Shown: positions 50,595-59,772 of the stretch, piece after piece
Position numbering within the stretch: position 1 is the stretch's first letter
Layout: every line of letters begins with the position of its first letter
Assembly: GCA_047345645.1 (NCBI GenBank)
Contig: JBLEFH010000006.1
Length of the DNA: 64,000 nt
Reading direction: 5' to 3' (one strand)
DNA from: JBLEFH01 sp047345645
GTDB taxonomy: Bacteria; Pseudomonadota; Alphaproteobacteria; Rhodobacterales; Rhodobacteraceae
Notes under the pieces: model-generated
What the model was told of the DNA's origin: nothing
What the model saw: the letters and a program-made list of their open reading frames with translations, nothing else
Databases searched by the model: none
Made by a program: the position numbers and the translations under genes

Positions 50595-50897
50595 ATGTCT
50601 CGCGTATGTGAATTCACCGGCAAGGCTGTGCAGACCGGGAACAATGTCAGCCACGCCAACAACAAAACCCGTCGTCGGTTCCTCCCGAACCTCAACGACG
50701 TGACGCTGACCTCGGAGAAACTCGGCCGCAACTTCAAGTTCCGCATCTCGGCGGCAGCGCTGCGCACCGTGGATCACCGCGGCGGCCTGGACGCGTTCCT
50801 TCAGAAAGCCAAAGACACCCAGCTTTCGCCGAACGCGCTGAAAGTGAAAAAGCTGATCGCCAAGTCCTCGGACGAAGCGGCTGCGCTCGAAGCCTGA
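50595..50897 (+). CDS. rpmB: 50S ribosomal protein L28
   Basis: A 100-residue L28 of the longer alphaproteobacterial type. It begins with SRVCEFTGKAVQTGNNVSHA and continues with NNKTRRRFLPNLNDVTL; the first 60 residues are the conserved, basic rRNA-binding part. A strong promoter and a strong terminator bracket it, so it is monocistronic. No L33 gene follows. Confidence 0.97.
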   Translation: MSRVCEFTGKAVQTGNNVSHANNKTRRRFLPNLNDVTLTSEKLGRNFKFRISAAALRTVDHRGGLDAFLQKAKDTQLSPNALKVKKLIAKSSDEAAALEA

Positions 50898-50920
50898 TCT
50901 GGCTCGACAGCATTGATGAA

Positions 50921-50945
50921 AGCCCCGCCTCGGCGGGGTTTTTTG
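50921..50945 (+). terminator. Intrinsic terminator of rpmB
   Basis: CCCCGC (50923-50928) pairs with GCGGGG (50933-50938) around a four-base loop, followed by TTTTTT. It is a textbook hairpin placed 26 bases past the stop. Confidence 0.9.
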
Positions 50946-51002
50946 TGTCTGGCGCGGTTTTGTGACTTTTTCCTTAAACATCTGCGCCCTATAGTCCGCC
51001 CG

Positions 51003-51302
51003 ATGTTGCGTCTCATTGCCCTTCTGCTGATCGTCAGTTTCTCGGCGGCGACCGTTCCCGGTCCCGCGCGGATGATCACGATTTGCGCGGGCGGTGAGAC
51101 GAAACAGATCCCCGATCCGAATGCGCCGCCGAGCGCGCATCATCATGAGTGCTGTCTGGCAAATTTCGTCGCGGGCGAGACGCCTGAGGCGGATGCGGTC
51201 TGGGTGGAGCTGGATTTTGTCGCGCCGCAGGTGGCGCGCGCCAGTGCCGCGCCGATCCTGCCGAAACGATTCCGAGCGCGGGAGCCGCCTCTGTCTGCGT
51301 GA
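51003..51302 (+). CDS. Small exported Cys/His protein, DUF2946-like, upstream of PCuAC
   Basis: A 99-residue exported protein with signal peptide MLRLIALLLIVSFSAATVPG. A short mature part carries ITICAGGETKQIPDPNAPPS and the metal-binding-looking AHHHECCLAN. Proteins of this kind (DUF2946/DUF2946-like) are often found next to copper genes. It lies 35 bases upstream of the copper chaperone gene and is probably cotranscribed. Direct copper binding is inferred from His and Cys clustering, not proven. Confidence 0.7.
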   Translation: MLRLIALLLIVSFSAATVPGPARMITICAGGETKQIPDPNAPPSAHHHECCLANFVAGETPEADAVWVELDFVAPQVARASAAPILPKRFRAREPPLSA

Positions 51303-51337
51303 GTCTACAAAACGCAGTTCAAATCAGAGGAAAAATC

Positions 51338-51832
51338 ATGAAAACCACTCTTTTCGCGGCCCTTGCCGCCACTATCGCCCTGCCCGCTTTTGCCCATGAC
51401 GGGCTGGCGATTGTCGATGCCTATGCCCGTTCGGGCGGCCCTGCCCCGACCGGCGCGGCTTATATGGTCATTGAGAATCACACCGACACCGATGACCGGC
51501 TGATCGGCGCGACCACCGATGTCGCGGGTTCCGCCGAGTTGCACACGACGATTATGGAGGACGGCATTGCCCGGATGCGCCCGCTCGAAGATGGCGCGGT
51601 GATCCCGGCGGAGGGCGAGCATGCGCTGGAGCGCGGCGGAGATCACATCATGATGTTCGGCGTCACGGGCCTTGAGGACGGCCAGACCTTCCCGCTCACG
51701 CTGATCTTTGAAACGGCAGGGGAAATGACCGTCGATGTGACCGTCGATAACGCCCGGATGCCCGAGGATGCGGGCGAAGAAATGGACCATGAAAACATGG
51801 ATCATCAGCCCGAAGTCGCCAACGAGCAGTAA
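51338..51832 (+). CDS. Periplasmic copper chaperone PCu(A)C
   Basis: A 164-residue secreted copper chaperone. The signal peptide ends at about FAHDG. The PCuAC domain shows the Cu(I) site H-x-n-M...H-x-M: ELHTTIMEDGIARMRPLEDG and GGDHIMMFGVTGL. The tail is rich in Met and His (EEMDHENMDHQ), adding possible Cu sites. Members deliver copper to cytochrome c oxidase CuA. An AGAGG is at a good distance to the ATG at 51338. The gene ends with a terminator shared with the convergent lipoprotein gene. Confidence 0.93.
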   Translation: MKTTLFAALAATIALPAFAHDGLAIVDAYARSGGPAPTGAAYMVIENHTDTDDRLIGATTDVAGSAELHTTIMEDGIARMRPLEDGAVIPAEGEHALERGGDHIMMFGVTGLEDGQTFPLTLIFETAGEMTVDVTVDNARMPEDAGEEMDHENMDHQPEVANEQ

Positions 51833-51846
51833 CCCGGCCAAAAGAA

Positions 51847-51872
51847 AACCCCGCTCACAAGGCGGGGTTTTT
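51847..51872. terminator. Bidirectional terminator between PCuAC and lipoprotein genes
   Basis: AACCCCGC (51847-51854) pairs with GCGGGGTT (51862-51869), with TTTT after on the plus strand and TTTTC on the minus strand. It lies between two convergent genes, 15 bases after the PCuAC stop. Confidence 0.85.
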
Positions 51873-51889
51873 CGTGTCTATCTAAGCCC

Positions 51890-52189
51890 TTAGCCGCAAT
51901 AGGCTTCGGCGGCCTCGGCGTAGTTGCTGAGGCGATTGATAAAGCCGCGATCCCGCTCCTTATAGCGCAGGTAGAGATCCGGCTCGTTCACCATCTTGGC
52001 GAGTTTCGCCTGATCCGACCCGCTCAGATACTGGTTGGCCACCTGCTGCGCGCAGGAACAGGCGGACCCGCCCGGACTGCGCGAGGAACCCATGCAGCTC
52101 TTCGTCACCGTGGTCGAGCCGCCAACCCCGCAAGCCGACAGCGCGGCGGCGGTGACGACAAGCGCCCCAATCTTCGTTTTGATAGTCAT
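51890..52189 (-). CDS. Small lipoprotein of unknown function
   Basis: A 99-residue predicted lipoprotein. The signal peptide ends in a lipobox LSAC (TAAALSACGVGG), and the mature protein has four further cysteines (SCMGSSRSPGGSACSCAQQV and a final AYCG) and a helical middle (YKERDRGFINRLSNYAEAAE). The ATG at 52189 has AGGG upstream; an earlier in-frame ATG lacks it. I recognise no family. Confidence 0.75.
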   Translation of the reverse strand: MTIKTKIGALVVTAAALSACGVGGSTTVTKSCMGSSRSPGGSACSCAQQVANQYLSGSDQAKLAKMVNEPDLYLRYKERDRGFINRLSNYAEAAEAYCG

Positions 52190-52327
52190 AACTGCCCTCA
52201 TTCTTTAGCCACTGCTCTTGTTTTGCCCCAGTTTGCCGTGCGGGAATCGCCCTTGCAAGTCACGATCTGCGGCCCCGGCAATTTCCCCCGCTTGACGGGC
52301 CTCTCACGCGCCCTCATAAGCGCCTTT

Positions 52328-54130
<1,803 letters not shown>

Positions 54131-54145
54131 GGCGACGCGCGCCGC

Positions 54146-54868
54146 TTAGGTTTTCGCGGCGCGCGTGATCTCTTCCTCGGTCAAACCATATTTTCCGGCA
54201 TATCGCGTCCGCGCCGCGACCAGTCTTGGATCATCCGGCTGAAGCCCCAATGTGCGGATAAACTCCATCCGCTGCTGGCCTTTGAGCGCGTCGCGGTCGA
54301 TGGCGGTGCCCATGGCGCGGTCGATCACCGCGCCGCCTGCGGTGACATGGAACCATTTCGAGAAATCGCGAAAATGGTGCTGATTGTGGAGCGTCGTCAC
54401 ATGGCGCTCAACGGCAGTTTTCGGCACCGGCAGATGCGCGGTCGCGTGAAACCACTCATAGGCAAGAAAGGTCAGGCTCCCGCCGACCAGCACCAGCGCC
54501 GCCGCGCCCGGCACCGCCCAAGGCAGGTTGAGAACCGCCAGAAGCGTCCAAACCCAGAGAAAATTCAGCGCCATCACCGGAAACACGATGAAGCCCGGCA
54601 CGAAAAACAACTCGCGGTTGGTCGGGAAATCATGATGCCCGTAATGGGCGCGGTAGAGCAGGTTGAACGCCCATTGCCGCTTTGGCGGCGGCAGGTGGAA
54701 AATGAAGCGGTGGAGGTTGTATTCATTGAGCATTTGCAGCGGGATGCCGAGCAATGCGAGCAACCACACCGCCGCTGGACCCTGCGCCGTGAGCCAGAGG
54801 CCGAGACAGATCGCCAGCACAACGCCCTGAAGCGGCGGATGAGACAGAAGAAGGCGCAAACGGTTCAT
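54146..54868 (-). CDS. Fatty acid hydroxylase/sterol desaturase family protein
   Basis: A 240-residue membrane di-iron enzyme candidate. Histidine boxes are visible in order: HRFIFH, HYGHHDFP, HATAH and HNQHH, set between membrane helices (VVLAICLGLWLTAQG; FVPGFIVFPVMALNFLWVWT; ALVLVGGSLTFLAYEWFHAT). The family hydroxylates or desaturates lipids and carotenoids; the actual substrate is unknown. It is not linked to carotenoid genes in this window. Confidence 0.88.
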   Translation of the reverse strand: MNRLRLLLSHPPLQGVVLAICLGLWLTAQGPAAVWLLALLGIPLQMLNEYNLHRFIFHLPPPKRQWAFNLLYRAHYGHHDFPTNRELFFVPGFIVFPVMALNFLWVWTLLAVLNLPWAVPGAAALVLVGGSLTFLAYEWFHATAHLPVPKTAVERHVTTLHNQHHFRDFSKWFHVTAGGAVIDRAMGTAIDRDALKGQQRMEFIRTLGLQPDDPRLVAARTRYAGKYGLTEEEITRAAKT

Positions 54869-54937
54869 AAAGCACTCCCTGCGGTGAGGCTAACGCAGCG
54901 CGCGGCGCACTCAAATATGAACCCAAGGTCACGGCAA

Positions 54938-54963
54938 TAAAAAACCCCGCCGAAGCGGGGTTT
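54938..54963 (-). terminator. Intrinsic terminator after the DUF6280-like gene
   Basis: AAACCCCGC pairs with GCGGGGTTT around CGAA (54942-54963). On the minus strand a T run follows (TTTTATT). It lies 27 bases past the stop of the minus-strand gene. Confidence 0.85.
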
Positions 54964-54989
54964 ATGTGTCTCTCAGGCTTCCGAACCGC

Positions 54990-55316
54990 TTACGCAGCTT
55001 CTTCCGCCGCGGCTTCGGCTTCCGCACGGCGCTCGCTTTCTTCGCGGGAGAGCGCGACCGAGGTGCGCACGCCGCGGGACACGAATTCGACCATGCCCTT
55101 CACGGTCCGCTCATTCGGCTCGATCCCGGCGCAGGTCAGCACTTCGCGGCCATCGCGCGAGCGGGCCCAGCGGGCGATCACTTCTTCGCCGTTGCCATAT
55201 TTCTTGTCGTCTGCAATTGCATCGTCCAGCGCTGCAAGGACCACGGCGGCAAAGAGTTTCTGCGACCGCTGACCCTGCTCGTTGGAAAATGCGGTCTGAT
55301 CGATGTCATCGAACAT
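54990..55316 (-). CDS. Small Rhodobacterales protein (probably DUF6280)
   Basis: A 108-residue soluble, mostly helical protein. Conserved-looking text includes FSNEQGQRSQKLFAAVVLAA, DDKKYGNGEEVIARWARSRD and REVLTCAGIEPNERTVKGMV, and the tail is an Ala/Glu helix. From memory it matches DUF6280, a family confined to this order. No function is known. A GGAG precedes the start, and it is divergent from efp. Confidence 0.75.
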   Translation of the reverse strand: MFDDIDQTAFSNEQGQRSQKLFAAVVLAALDDAIADDKKYGNGEEVIARWARSRDGREVLTCAGIEPNERTVKGMVEFVSRGVRTSVALSREESERRAEAEAAAEEAA

Positions 55317-55445
55317 CGCGCAATCTCCTTAACTATTGGGTAATATTCTCGTTCCAGCGCAATATGACGCTTTCGTAACAGTTTTAGAATTGCAAATATC
55401 GTATGGGTGCCATGCGTGAAACGCATAGCTAACCGTTCACCCCAC

Positions 55446-55474
55446 TTGCATGGCTCCAGCGCCGCCTCTATAGG
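55446..55474 (+). promoter_or_regulatory. Promoter of efp
   Basis: TTGCAT (55446-55451) and TATAGG (55469-55474) have a 17-base spacer, 28 bases before the ATG. The GGGAGG that overlaps and follows the -10 element is too far from the start to serve as its ribosome site. Confidence 0.6.
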
Positions 55475-55501
55475 GAGGCAAACGCGTTTCAGGAGTGCAA
55501 T

Positions 55502-56065
55502 ATGCCTAAAATTAACGGGAACGAGATCCGCCCCGGCAATATTCTTGAGCATGATGGCGGACTTTGGGTCGCCGTCAAGGTCAATCACGTGAAGCCCGGC
55601 AAAGGCGGCGCCTTCGCGCAGGTCGAGATGAAGAACCTGCGCAACGGCTCGAAGCTCAACGAACGGTTCCGCTCGGCGGATAAAGTCGAGCGCGTGCGTC
55701 TGGAGCAGAAGGATCAGCAATTCCTTTACGAGAATGACGGGATGCTGGTCTTTATGGATCAGGAAACCTTTGAGCAGATCGAACTGCCCGCGGACATCCT
55801 TGGCGAGCGCCGCCCCTTCCTGCAGGACGGCATGACCGTGCAGGTCGAATATTACGACACCGAGGCGCTCTCCATGCAGCTCCCCGAGAAAGTGACCTGC
55901 ACGATTGAGGAAACCGAGCCGGTGGTGAAGGGCCAGACGGCGGCGAACAGCTTCAAACCCGCCGTGCTCGACAACGGGATGCGCGTCATGGTGCCCCCCT
56001 TCGTCGGTGAAGGCGAGGCGATCATCGTCGCGACGGAAACCTTTGAATATGTGGAACGGGCCTAA
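55502..56065 (+). CDS. efp: Elongation factor P
   Basis: A 187-residue EF-P, which relieves ribosome stalling at proline runs. Domain I carries HVKPGKGGAFAQVEMKN with the modifiable lysine K34 at the loop tip; domains II and III follow (MLVFMDQETFEQIELPADIL, DNGMRVMVPPFVGEGEAIIV). Preceding promoter and following terminator suggest a single-gene unit. The genome encodes at least one extreme polyproline protein (10690-11664), a natural client. No epmA/epmB modification gene is in the window. Confidence 0.97.
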   Translation: MPKINGNEIRPGNILEHDGGLWVAVKVNHVKPGKGGAFAQVEMKNLRNGSKLNERFRSADKVERVRLEQKDQQFLYENDGMLVFMDQETFEQIELPADILGERRPFLQDGMTVQVEYYDTEALSMQLPEKVTCTIEETEPVVKGQTAANSFKPAVLDNGMRVMVPPFVGEGEAIIVATETFEYVERA

Positions 56066-56078
56066 GCCCGGCGAAAGG

Positions 56079-56105
56079 AGGCGCGGCACAGCCCGCGCCT
56101 TTTTC
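56079..56105 (+). terminator. Intrinsic terminator of efp
   Basis: GGCGCGG (56080-56086) pairs with CCGCGCC (56093-56099) around a short loop, followed by TTTTT. It begins 14 bases past the stop codon. Confidence 0.85.
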
Positions 56106-56181
56106 TTTTGGGCGCATCTGGCCCCTTGATCTGCCCCGCCCCTTCGGCGATAAGCCGCACTTGCATTACAAGGAACGCACC

Positions 56182-56973
56182 ATGGCGCAAGCATCGGCCA
56201 ATCTCAATCTCATGATCAAAGCCGCGCGGCGGGCCGCCCGCAGCCTCATTCATGATTTCAACGAGGTGGAACAGCTTCAGGTCTCCCGCAAGGGGCCGGG
56301 CGATTTCGTCTCGAAGGCCGATATGAATGCCGAGAAGATCATCCGCGAATTGCTGATGGAAACGCGTCCCAATTATGGCTGGGTGGGCGAGGAAAGCGCG
56401 CCTGTCGAAGGTGCGGACCCGACGCGCCGCTGGATCGTCGATCCGCTCGACGGGACCACGAATTTCCTGCATGGCCTGCCCCATTGGGCGGTCTCGATCG
56501 CGCTGGAGCATAAGGGCGAGATCGTCTCCGCCGTGGTCTACGATCCGGCCAAGGACGAGATGTTCACCGCCGAAAAAGGCTCCGGCGCCTATGTGAACGA
56601 CCGCCGCATCCGCGTGTCGGGCCGGGTGCATATGGACGAAATGATCTTCGCGACCGGCGTGCCTTTCGGCGGCCGCAAGGGCCTGTCGGCGACCATGAAA
56701 GACATCACCCGCATCACCCCGATGACCGCCGGGATCCGCCGTTTCGGCTCCGCCGCGCTCGACCTCGCCTATGTCGCCGCGGGCCGCTATGACGGCTATT
56801 GGGAGCGCACCATCAACGATTGGGACATCGCCGCCGGCGTGCTTCTGGTCAAGGAAGCGGGCGGCTTTTGCGAAGGGTTCGAGCCCGGCAGCAACCCCGT
56901 CGGATCGGACTCCATCATCGCCTCCAATTTCGAAGTCTTTCCGAAATTCGCGGAAATCCTGCGCGAGACGTAA
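56182..56973 (+). CDS. suhB: Inositol monophosphatase family protein (SuhB)
   Basis: A 263-residue Mg-dependent phosphatase. Metal motifs are WVGEESAP (Glu), WIVDPLDGTTNFLHGLPHWA (Asp-x-x-Asp-Gly-Thr) and WERTINDWDIAAGVLLVKEA (the final Asp). AAGGA lies before the ATG at 56182. SuhB in E. coli also joins the rRNA antitermination complex. It is followed by the unusual hairpin at 57001-57038. Confidence 0.95.
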   Translation: MAQASANLNLMIKAARRAARSLIHDFNEVEQLQVSRKGPGDFVSKADMNAEKIIRELLMETRPNYGWVGEESAPVEGADPTRRWIVDPLDGTTNFLHGLPHWAVSIALEHKGEIVSAVVYDPAKDEMFTAEKGSGAYVNDRRIRVSGRVHMDEMIFATGVPFGGRKGLSATMKDITRITPMTAGIRRFGSAALDLAYVAAGRYDGYWERTINDWDIAAGVLLVKEAGGFCEGFEPGSNPVGSDSIIASNFEVFPKFAEILRET

Positions 56974-57000
56974 CGTCTTATTAAAATAAGTTAACAAACG

Positions 57001-57038
57001 AAACCTCCATGCTAAGCTTTTGGCACGGAGGTTTTTTT
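57001..57038 (+). terminator. Stem-loop whose 3' arm is the ribosome site of the next gene
   Basis: AAACCTCC (57001-57008) pairs with GGAGGTTT (57027-57034); inside, TGC pairs with GCA after an A-C mismatch, leaving a ten-base loop. A T run (TTTTTTT, 57032-57038) follows directly, and then the ATG at 57039. The same GGAGG is the Shine-Dalgarno sequence of the excalibur gene. The element can end suhB transcription, hide the ribosome site, or both. Confidence 0.75.
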
Positions 57039-57287
57039 ATGCGTTTTTTTCTCGGATTTTTTATGCTGGCCAGCGCGGGTTTTGCGCAAAGCGATATGAC
57101 ACCGCGTGTCGATCTGGACGGCCTGCTGCTCGCGCAAACCTATGATTGTAGACGCAAAACCTGCGGGCAAATGCGGTCCTGCGACGAAGCTTGCTATAAG
57201 CTGACGGTCTGCGGCGACACGGCGCGCGACGGCGACAATGACGGCATCCCCTGCGAGTCCATCTGCGGAACCCGGCGCTGCGATTAA
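57039..57287 (+). CDS. Small exported excalibur-type protein
   Basis: An 82-residue secreted protein. The signal peptide MRFFLGFFMLASAGFA is followed by QSDMTPRVDLDGLLLAQ and a Cys-rich excalibur-like calcium-binding motif: CGQMRSC, CGDTARDGDNDGIPCESIC. Eight cysteines would form disulfides in the periplasm. GGAGG sits 7 bases before the ATG at 57039 but inside the stem of a hairpin (57001-57038). The mature start QSDMTPR resembles QDMTPRAR in the proline-rich protein at 10690. The last four bases overlap the stop of convergent ygfZ. Confidence 0.8.
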   Translation: MRFFLGFFMLASAGFAQSDMTPRVDLDGLLLAQTYDCRRKTCGQMRSCDEACYKLTVCGDTARDGDNDGIPCESICGTRRCD

Positions 57288-58036
57288 GGCTTGGTGCCGT
57301 CCCAGATCACCGTCGCCTCACCGGCGCGCAACTTCCCCTTGGCGCGGTCAAACCGCAGATAAGCCAAGGCCTTATCGCCATGGACGGCCCCAAGCCGCCC
57401 CGCCTCTTTCTCCCCCGCCATGATCGGGGTGCCAGGCGCGGCCTCGCCCTCAATCGCAACGGGCACGAGCCCTTTTTTGAGCTCGGTCTTGTGCTTCATC
57501 CGGGCGGTCACCTCCTGCCCGACATAGCAGCCCTTGCGAAAATCGACGCCGTTCAGCCGCTCAAACCCCATCTCCAGAATATAGCTGTCATCCGGGATGA
57601 GCTCGACACCGCTTTGCGGTACGGTGTTCGCCACAAAGCGGTCCGCCAGGTCCACCGCCTCGCCCGCGGCTTCGACCGGCTGACGCCAGCCAAGCGCCGG
57701 ATCGCGCGGATCGGCGAAGGTCCCTTCGGGCGCGTCGCCCTCCCCCCAGGCCACCGCCAAATCGGTTGGCGCGACCTCCACCTTGCGGCGCAGTTTGTAC
57801 ATGGAGAGCCGCTGCGCGAGGCTCGCCGCCCGGTCGCTGGCAACGTCAATCAGGATGTCGTCGCCGTCCGGATAGAGAAGGAAATCAAAGAGATACTTCC
57901 CCTGAGGCGTCAGCAACGCGGCATAGACCGCCCCTTGATCGAGCTTGCGCATGTCATTGCTGACAAGCCCCTGAAGGAAATCGCGGGCCTCCGGGCCGGA
58001 GACGCGCAGGATGGCACGGTTCGCAACTGTTTTCAT
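57284..58036 (-). CDS. ygfZ: Folate-binding protein YgfZ (iron-sulfur repair-type)
   Basis: A 250-residue tetrahydrofolate-dependent protein of the GcvT fold. The signature KGCYVGQEVTARMKHK (residues about 168-183) carries the conserved Cys. It supports Fe-S cluster enzymes in relatives. The start at 58036 overlaps the ABC transporter stop by four bases (ATGA). It is the last gene of the valS operon. Confidence 0.95.
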   Translation of the reverse strand: MKTVANRAILRVSGPEARDFLQGLVSNDMRKLDQGAVYAALLTPQGKYLFDFLLYPDGDDILIDVASDRAASLAQRLSMYKLRRKVEVAPTDLAVAWGEGDAPEGTFADPRDPALGWRQPVEAAGEAVDLADRFVANTVPQSGVELIPDDSYILEMGFERLNGVDFRKGCYVGQEVTARMKHKTELKKGLVPVAIEGEAAPGTPIMAGEKEAGRLGAVHGDKALAYLRFDRAKGKLRAGEATVIWDGTKP

Positions 58037-59772
58037 GAGACTGACATGGGCTCCGCCCCGCTGAACTGCAAGTTGTAAAGCTCCGCATAAGCGCCGTCGT
58101 TTTCCAAAAGCGCCGCATGAGTGCCGGTCTCGACGATGCGCCCGGCCTCCATTACCACGATCAGATCGGCGTCGAGAATCGTGGCGAGCCGGTGCGCGAT
58201 CACCAGCGTCGTGCGGCCCTTGGCGAGCCGGTCCAGCGCCTCGCGGATCGCCGCTTCGCTCTGCGCATCAAGGGCCGAGGTCGGCTCATCAAGGAGCAGG
58301 ATCGGCGCGTCCCGCAGCATCGCCCGCGCAATGGAGAGCCGCTGCCGCTCACCGCCCGAAAACTGATGCGCGCCGGTGATCGGCGTGTCATAGCCCTGCG
58401 GCAATTTCTCAATGAAATCATGGGCCGCTGCGTCCTTAGCCGCCGTGATGATCGCCTCGCGACTCGCTTCGGGGCGGCCAAAGCCGATATTCTCCGCAAC
58501 GGTCCCGGTCAGCAGCACCGAGTCCTGACTGACCACGGAAATCTGCCGCCGCAGATCGCCCAAATCGAGCGTCGTAATGTCGCGACCATCAAGCAACACG
58601 CGCCCTTCGCTCGCATCAAAAAGCCGTGGCAATAGATTGAAAACGGTGGACTTTCCCGCCCCGGACCGGCCGACGAAAGCGACCTTTTGCCCGGCGTCTA
58701 TCGAAAGGTCAAAATCTTTCAACGCCTCACCCCCGCCGGGATAGGTAAAGCCCACATCCTCGAACCGGATCGCCCCCTCGGTATTCTCAACCCGTTGATC
58801 CCCCGAGCGAATATGGTTCGGCGCATCGTAAAGATCGAAGACCCGCTCCAGCGCCGCCTGCCCTTGCAGCGCGGTCGCATAAGCCTGCCCCAATTGCCGC
58901 GCCGGACTGGCCGCGACGCCGAGACCGGTCAGCAGGCCCATGAATTGCGCCAGCGTGATCGTCTCGCGGTTGAGCCGCCAACTGACCAGCAACAGAAGCA
59001 CGCCGATGGCGATGCCGACGAGGATTTCCATGAGCGGCGAGGTCCGCGCCTGCCATTCGACGAGCTTGACGCGGAGCTTGTAGAGCCGCGCGAACAGGCC
59101 GTTTGCCTCGCGCCGCAGATGGTCCTCAAGCTGGTAGGTGCGCACCATGCGGATCCCGCTCAGACCTTCGTTAATATTTGCCGCCATACTGGCGATGTCG
59201 GCCTGCGTCTCGCGGGAGATCACCCGGACCCGCGCCCCGATTTTATTGACCGGAAAGACCGCGAGGCCGAAGATGAAAATCAGCGCCAAGGTTAACGACC
59301 AGTCGATCGTGAGCATCACGATGAAGGTCGAAATCAGGACCAGCAGCGCCCGGATCGCCTCGAATCCGCGCCGCATGGCCGTGCGGATCAGGTCGATATC
59401 GGTGCTGAATCGCGTCGCCAGTGCCGCCGGCGGCTCGCTTTGGAGCCGTGCGAGATCCGCCGTGACCAGCGTGTCGAACAGCTTTTCCTGCATGTCGACC
59501 TGGATGCCGGCGAGCAATTTGTTGGTCCGCGTCGTCTGTAAGTAGCCGAAAACGCCGTTAAAACTCGTCAGCGCGATGACCCCGAGCGGACCCCACCAGA
59601 TGACGCTGTCCGAACGTTCCTCGAAGGCGGCGATGATCCATTCGATGAATTTCGCGTAAAACGCGGAGCCGATGGCGGCGAGGACCATCACCACGCCCAC
59701 GATCAGAAAACCCTTTCTTTTCGGGGCCATCCAGTCGCGCCATAGGCGCCGATAAAGCTCAGCCGAGGTCAT
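58033..59772 (-). CDS. ABC exporter, fused permease and ATPase (MsbA/lipid-A type)
   Basis: A 579-residue half-transporter. Six membrane helices occupy residues about 15-310, then a nucleotide-binding domain with Walker A GRSGAGKSTVF, Q-loop VSQDS, signature FSGGERQRLSIARAM, Walker B ILLLDEPTSALD and the H-loop VIAHRLATI. A homodimer is expected. Substrate could be lipid, peptide or drug. The start overlaps the aminotransferase gene end by 14 bases, so it is cotranscribed with valS and ygfZ; the metabolic link is not obvious. Confidence 0.9.
   Translation of the reverse strand: MTSAELYRRLWRDWMAPKRKGFLIVGVVMVLAAIGSAFYAKFIEWIIAAFEERSDSVIWWGPLGVIALTSFNGVFGYLQTTRTNKLLAGIQVDMQEKLFDTLVTADLARLQSEPPAALATRFSTDIDLIRTAMRRGFEAIRALLVLISTFIVMLTIDWSLTLALIFIFGLAVFPVNKIGARVRVISRETQADIASMAANINEGLSGIRMVRTYQLEDHLRREANGLFARLYKLRVKLVEWQARTSPLMEILVGIAIGVLLLLVSWRLNRETITLAQFMGLLTGLGVAASPARQLGQAYATALQGQAALERVFDLYDAPNHIRSGDQRVENTEGAIRFEDVGFTYPGGGEALKDFDLSIDAGQKVAFVGRSGAGKSTVFNLLPRLFDASEGRVLLDGRDITTLDLGDLRRQISVVSQDSVLLTGTVAENIGFGRPEASREAIITAAKDAAAHDFIEKLPQGYDTPITGAHQFSGGERQRLSIARAMLRDAPILLLDEPTSALDAQSEAAIREALDRLAKGRTTLVIAHRLATILDADLIVVMEAGRIVETGTHAALLENDGAYAELYNLQFSGAEPMSVS

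Noticed and set aside
56980..56996. TTAA-N6-TTAAC between suhB and the excalibur gene
   Set aside because: The spacer is six bases rather than the seven required for a CtrA full site.
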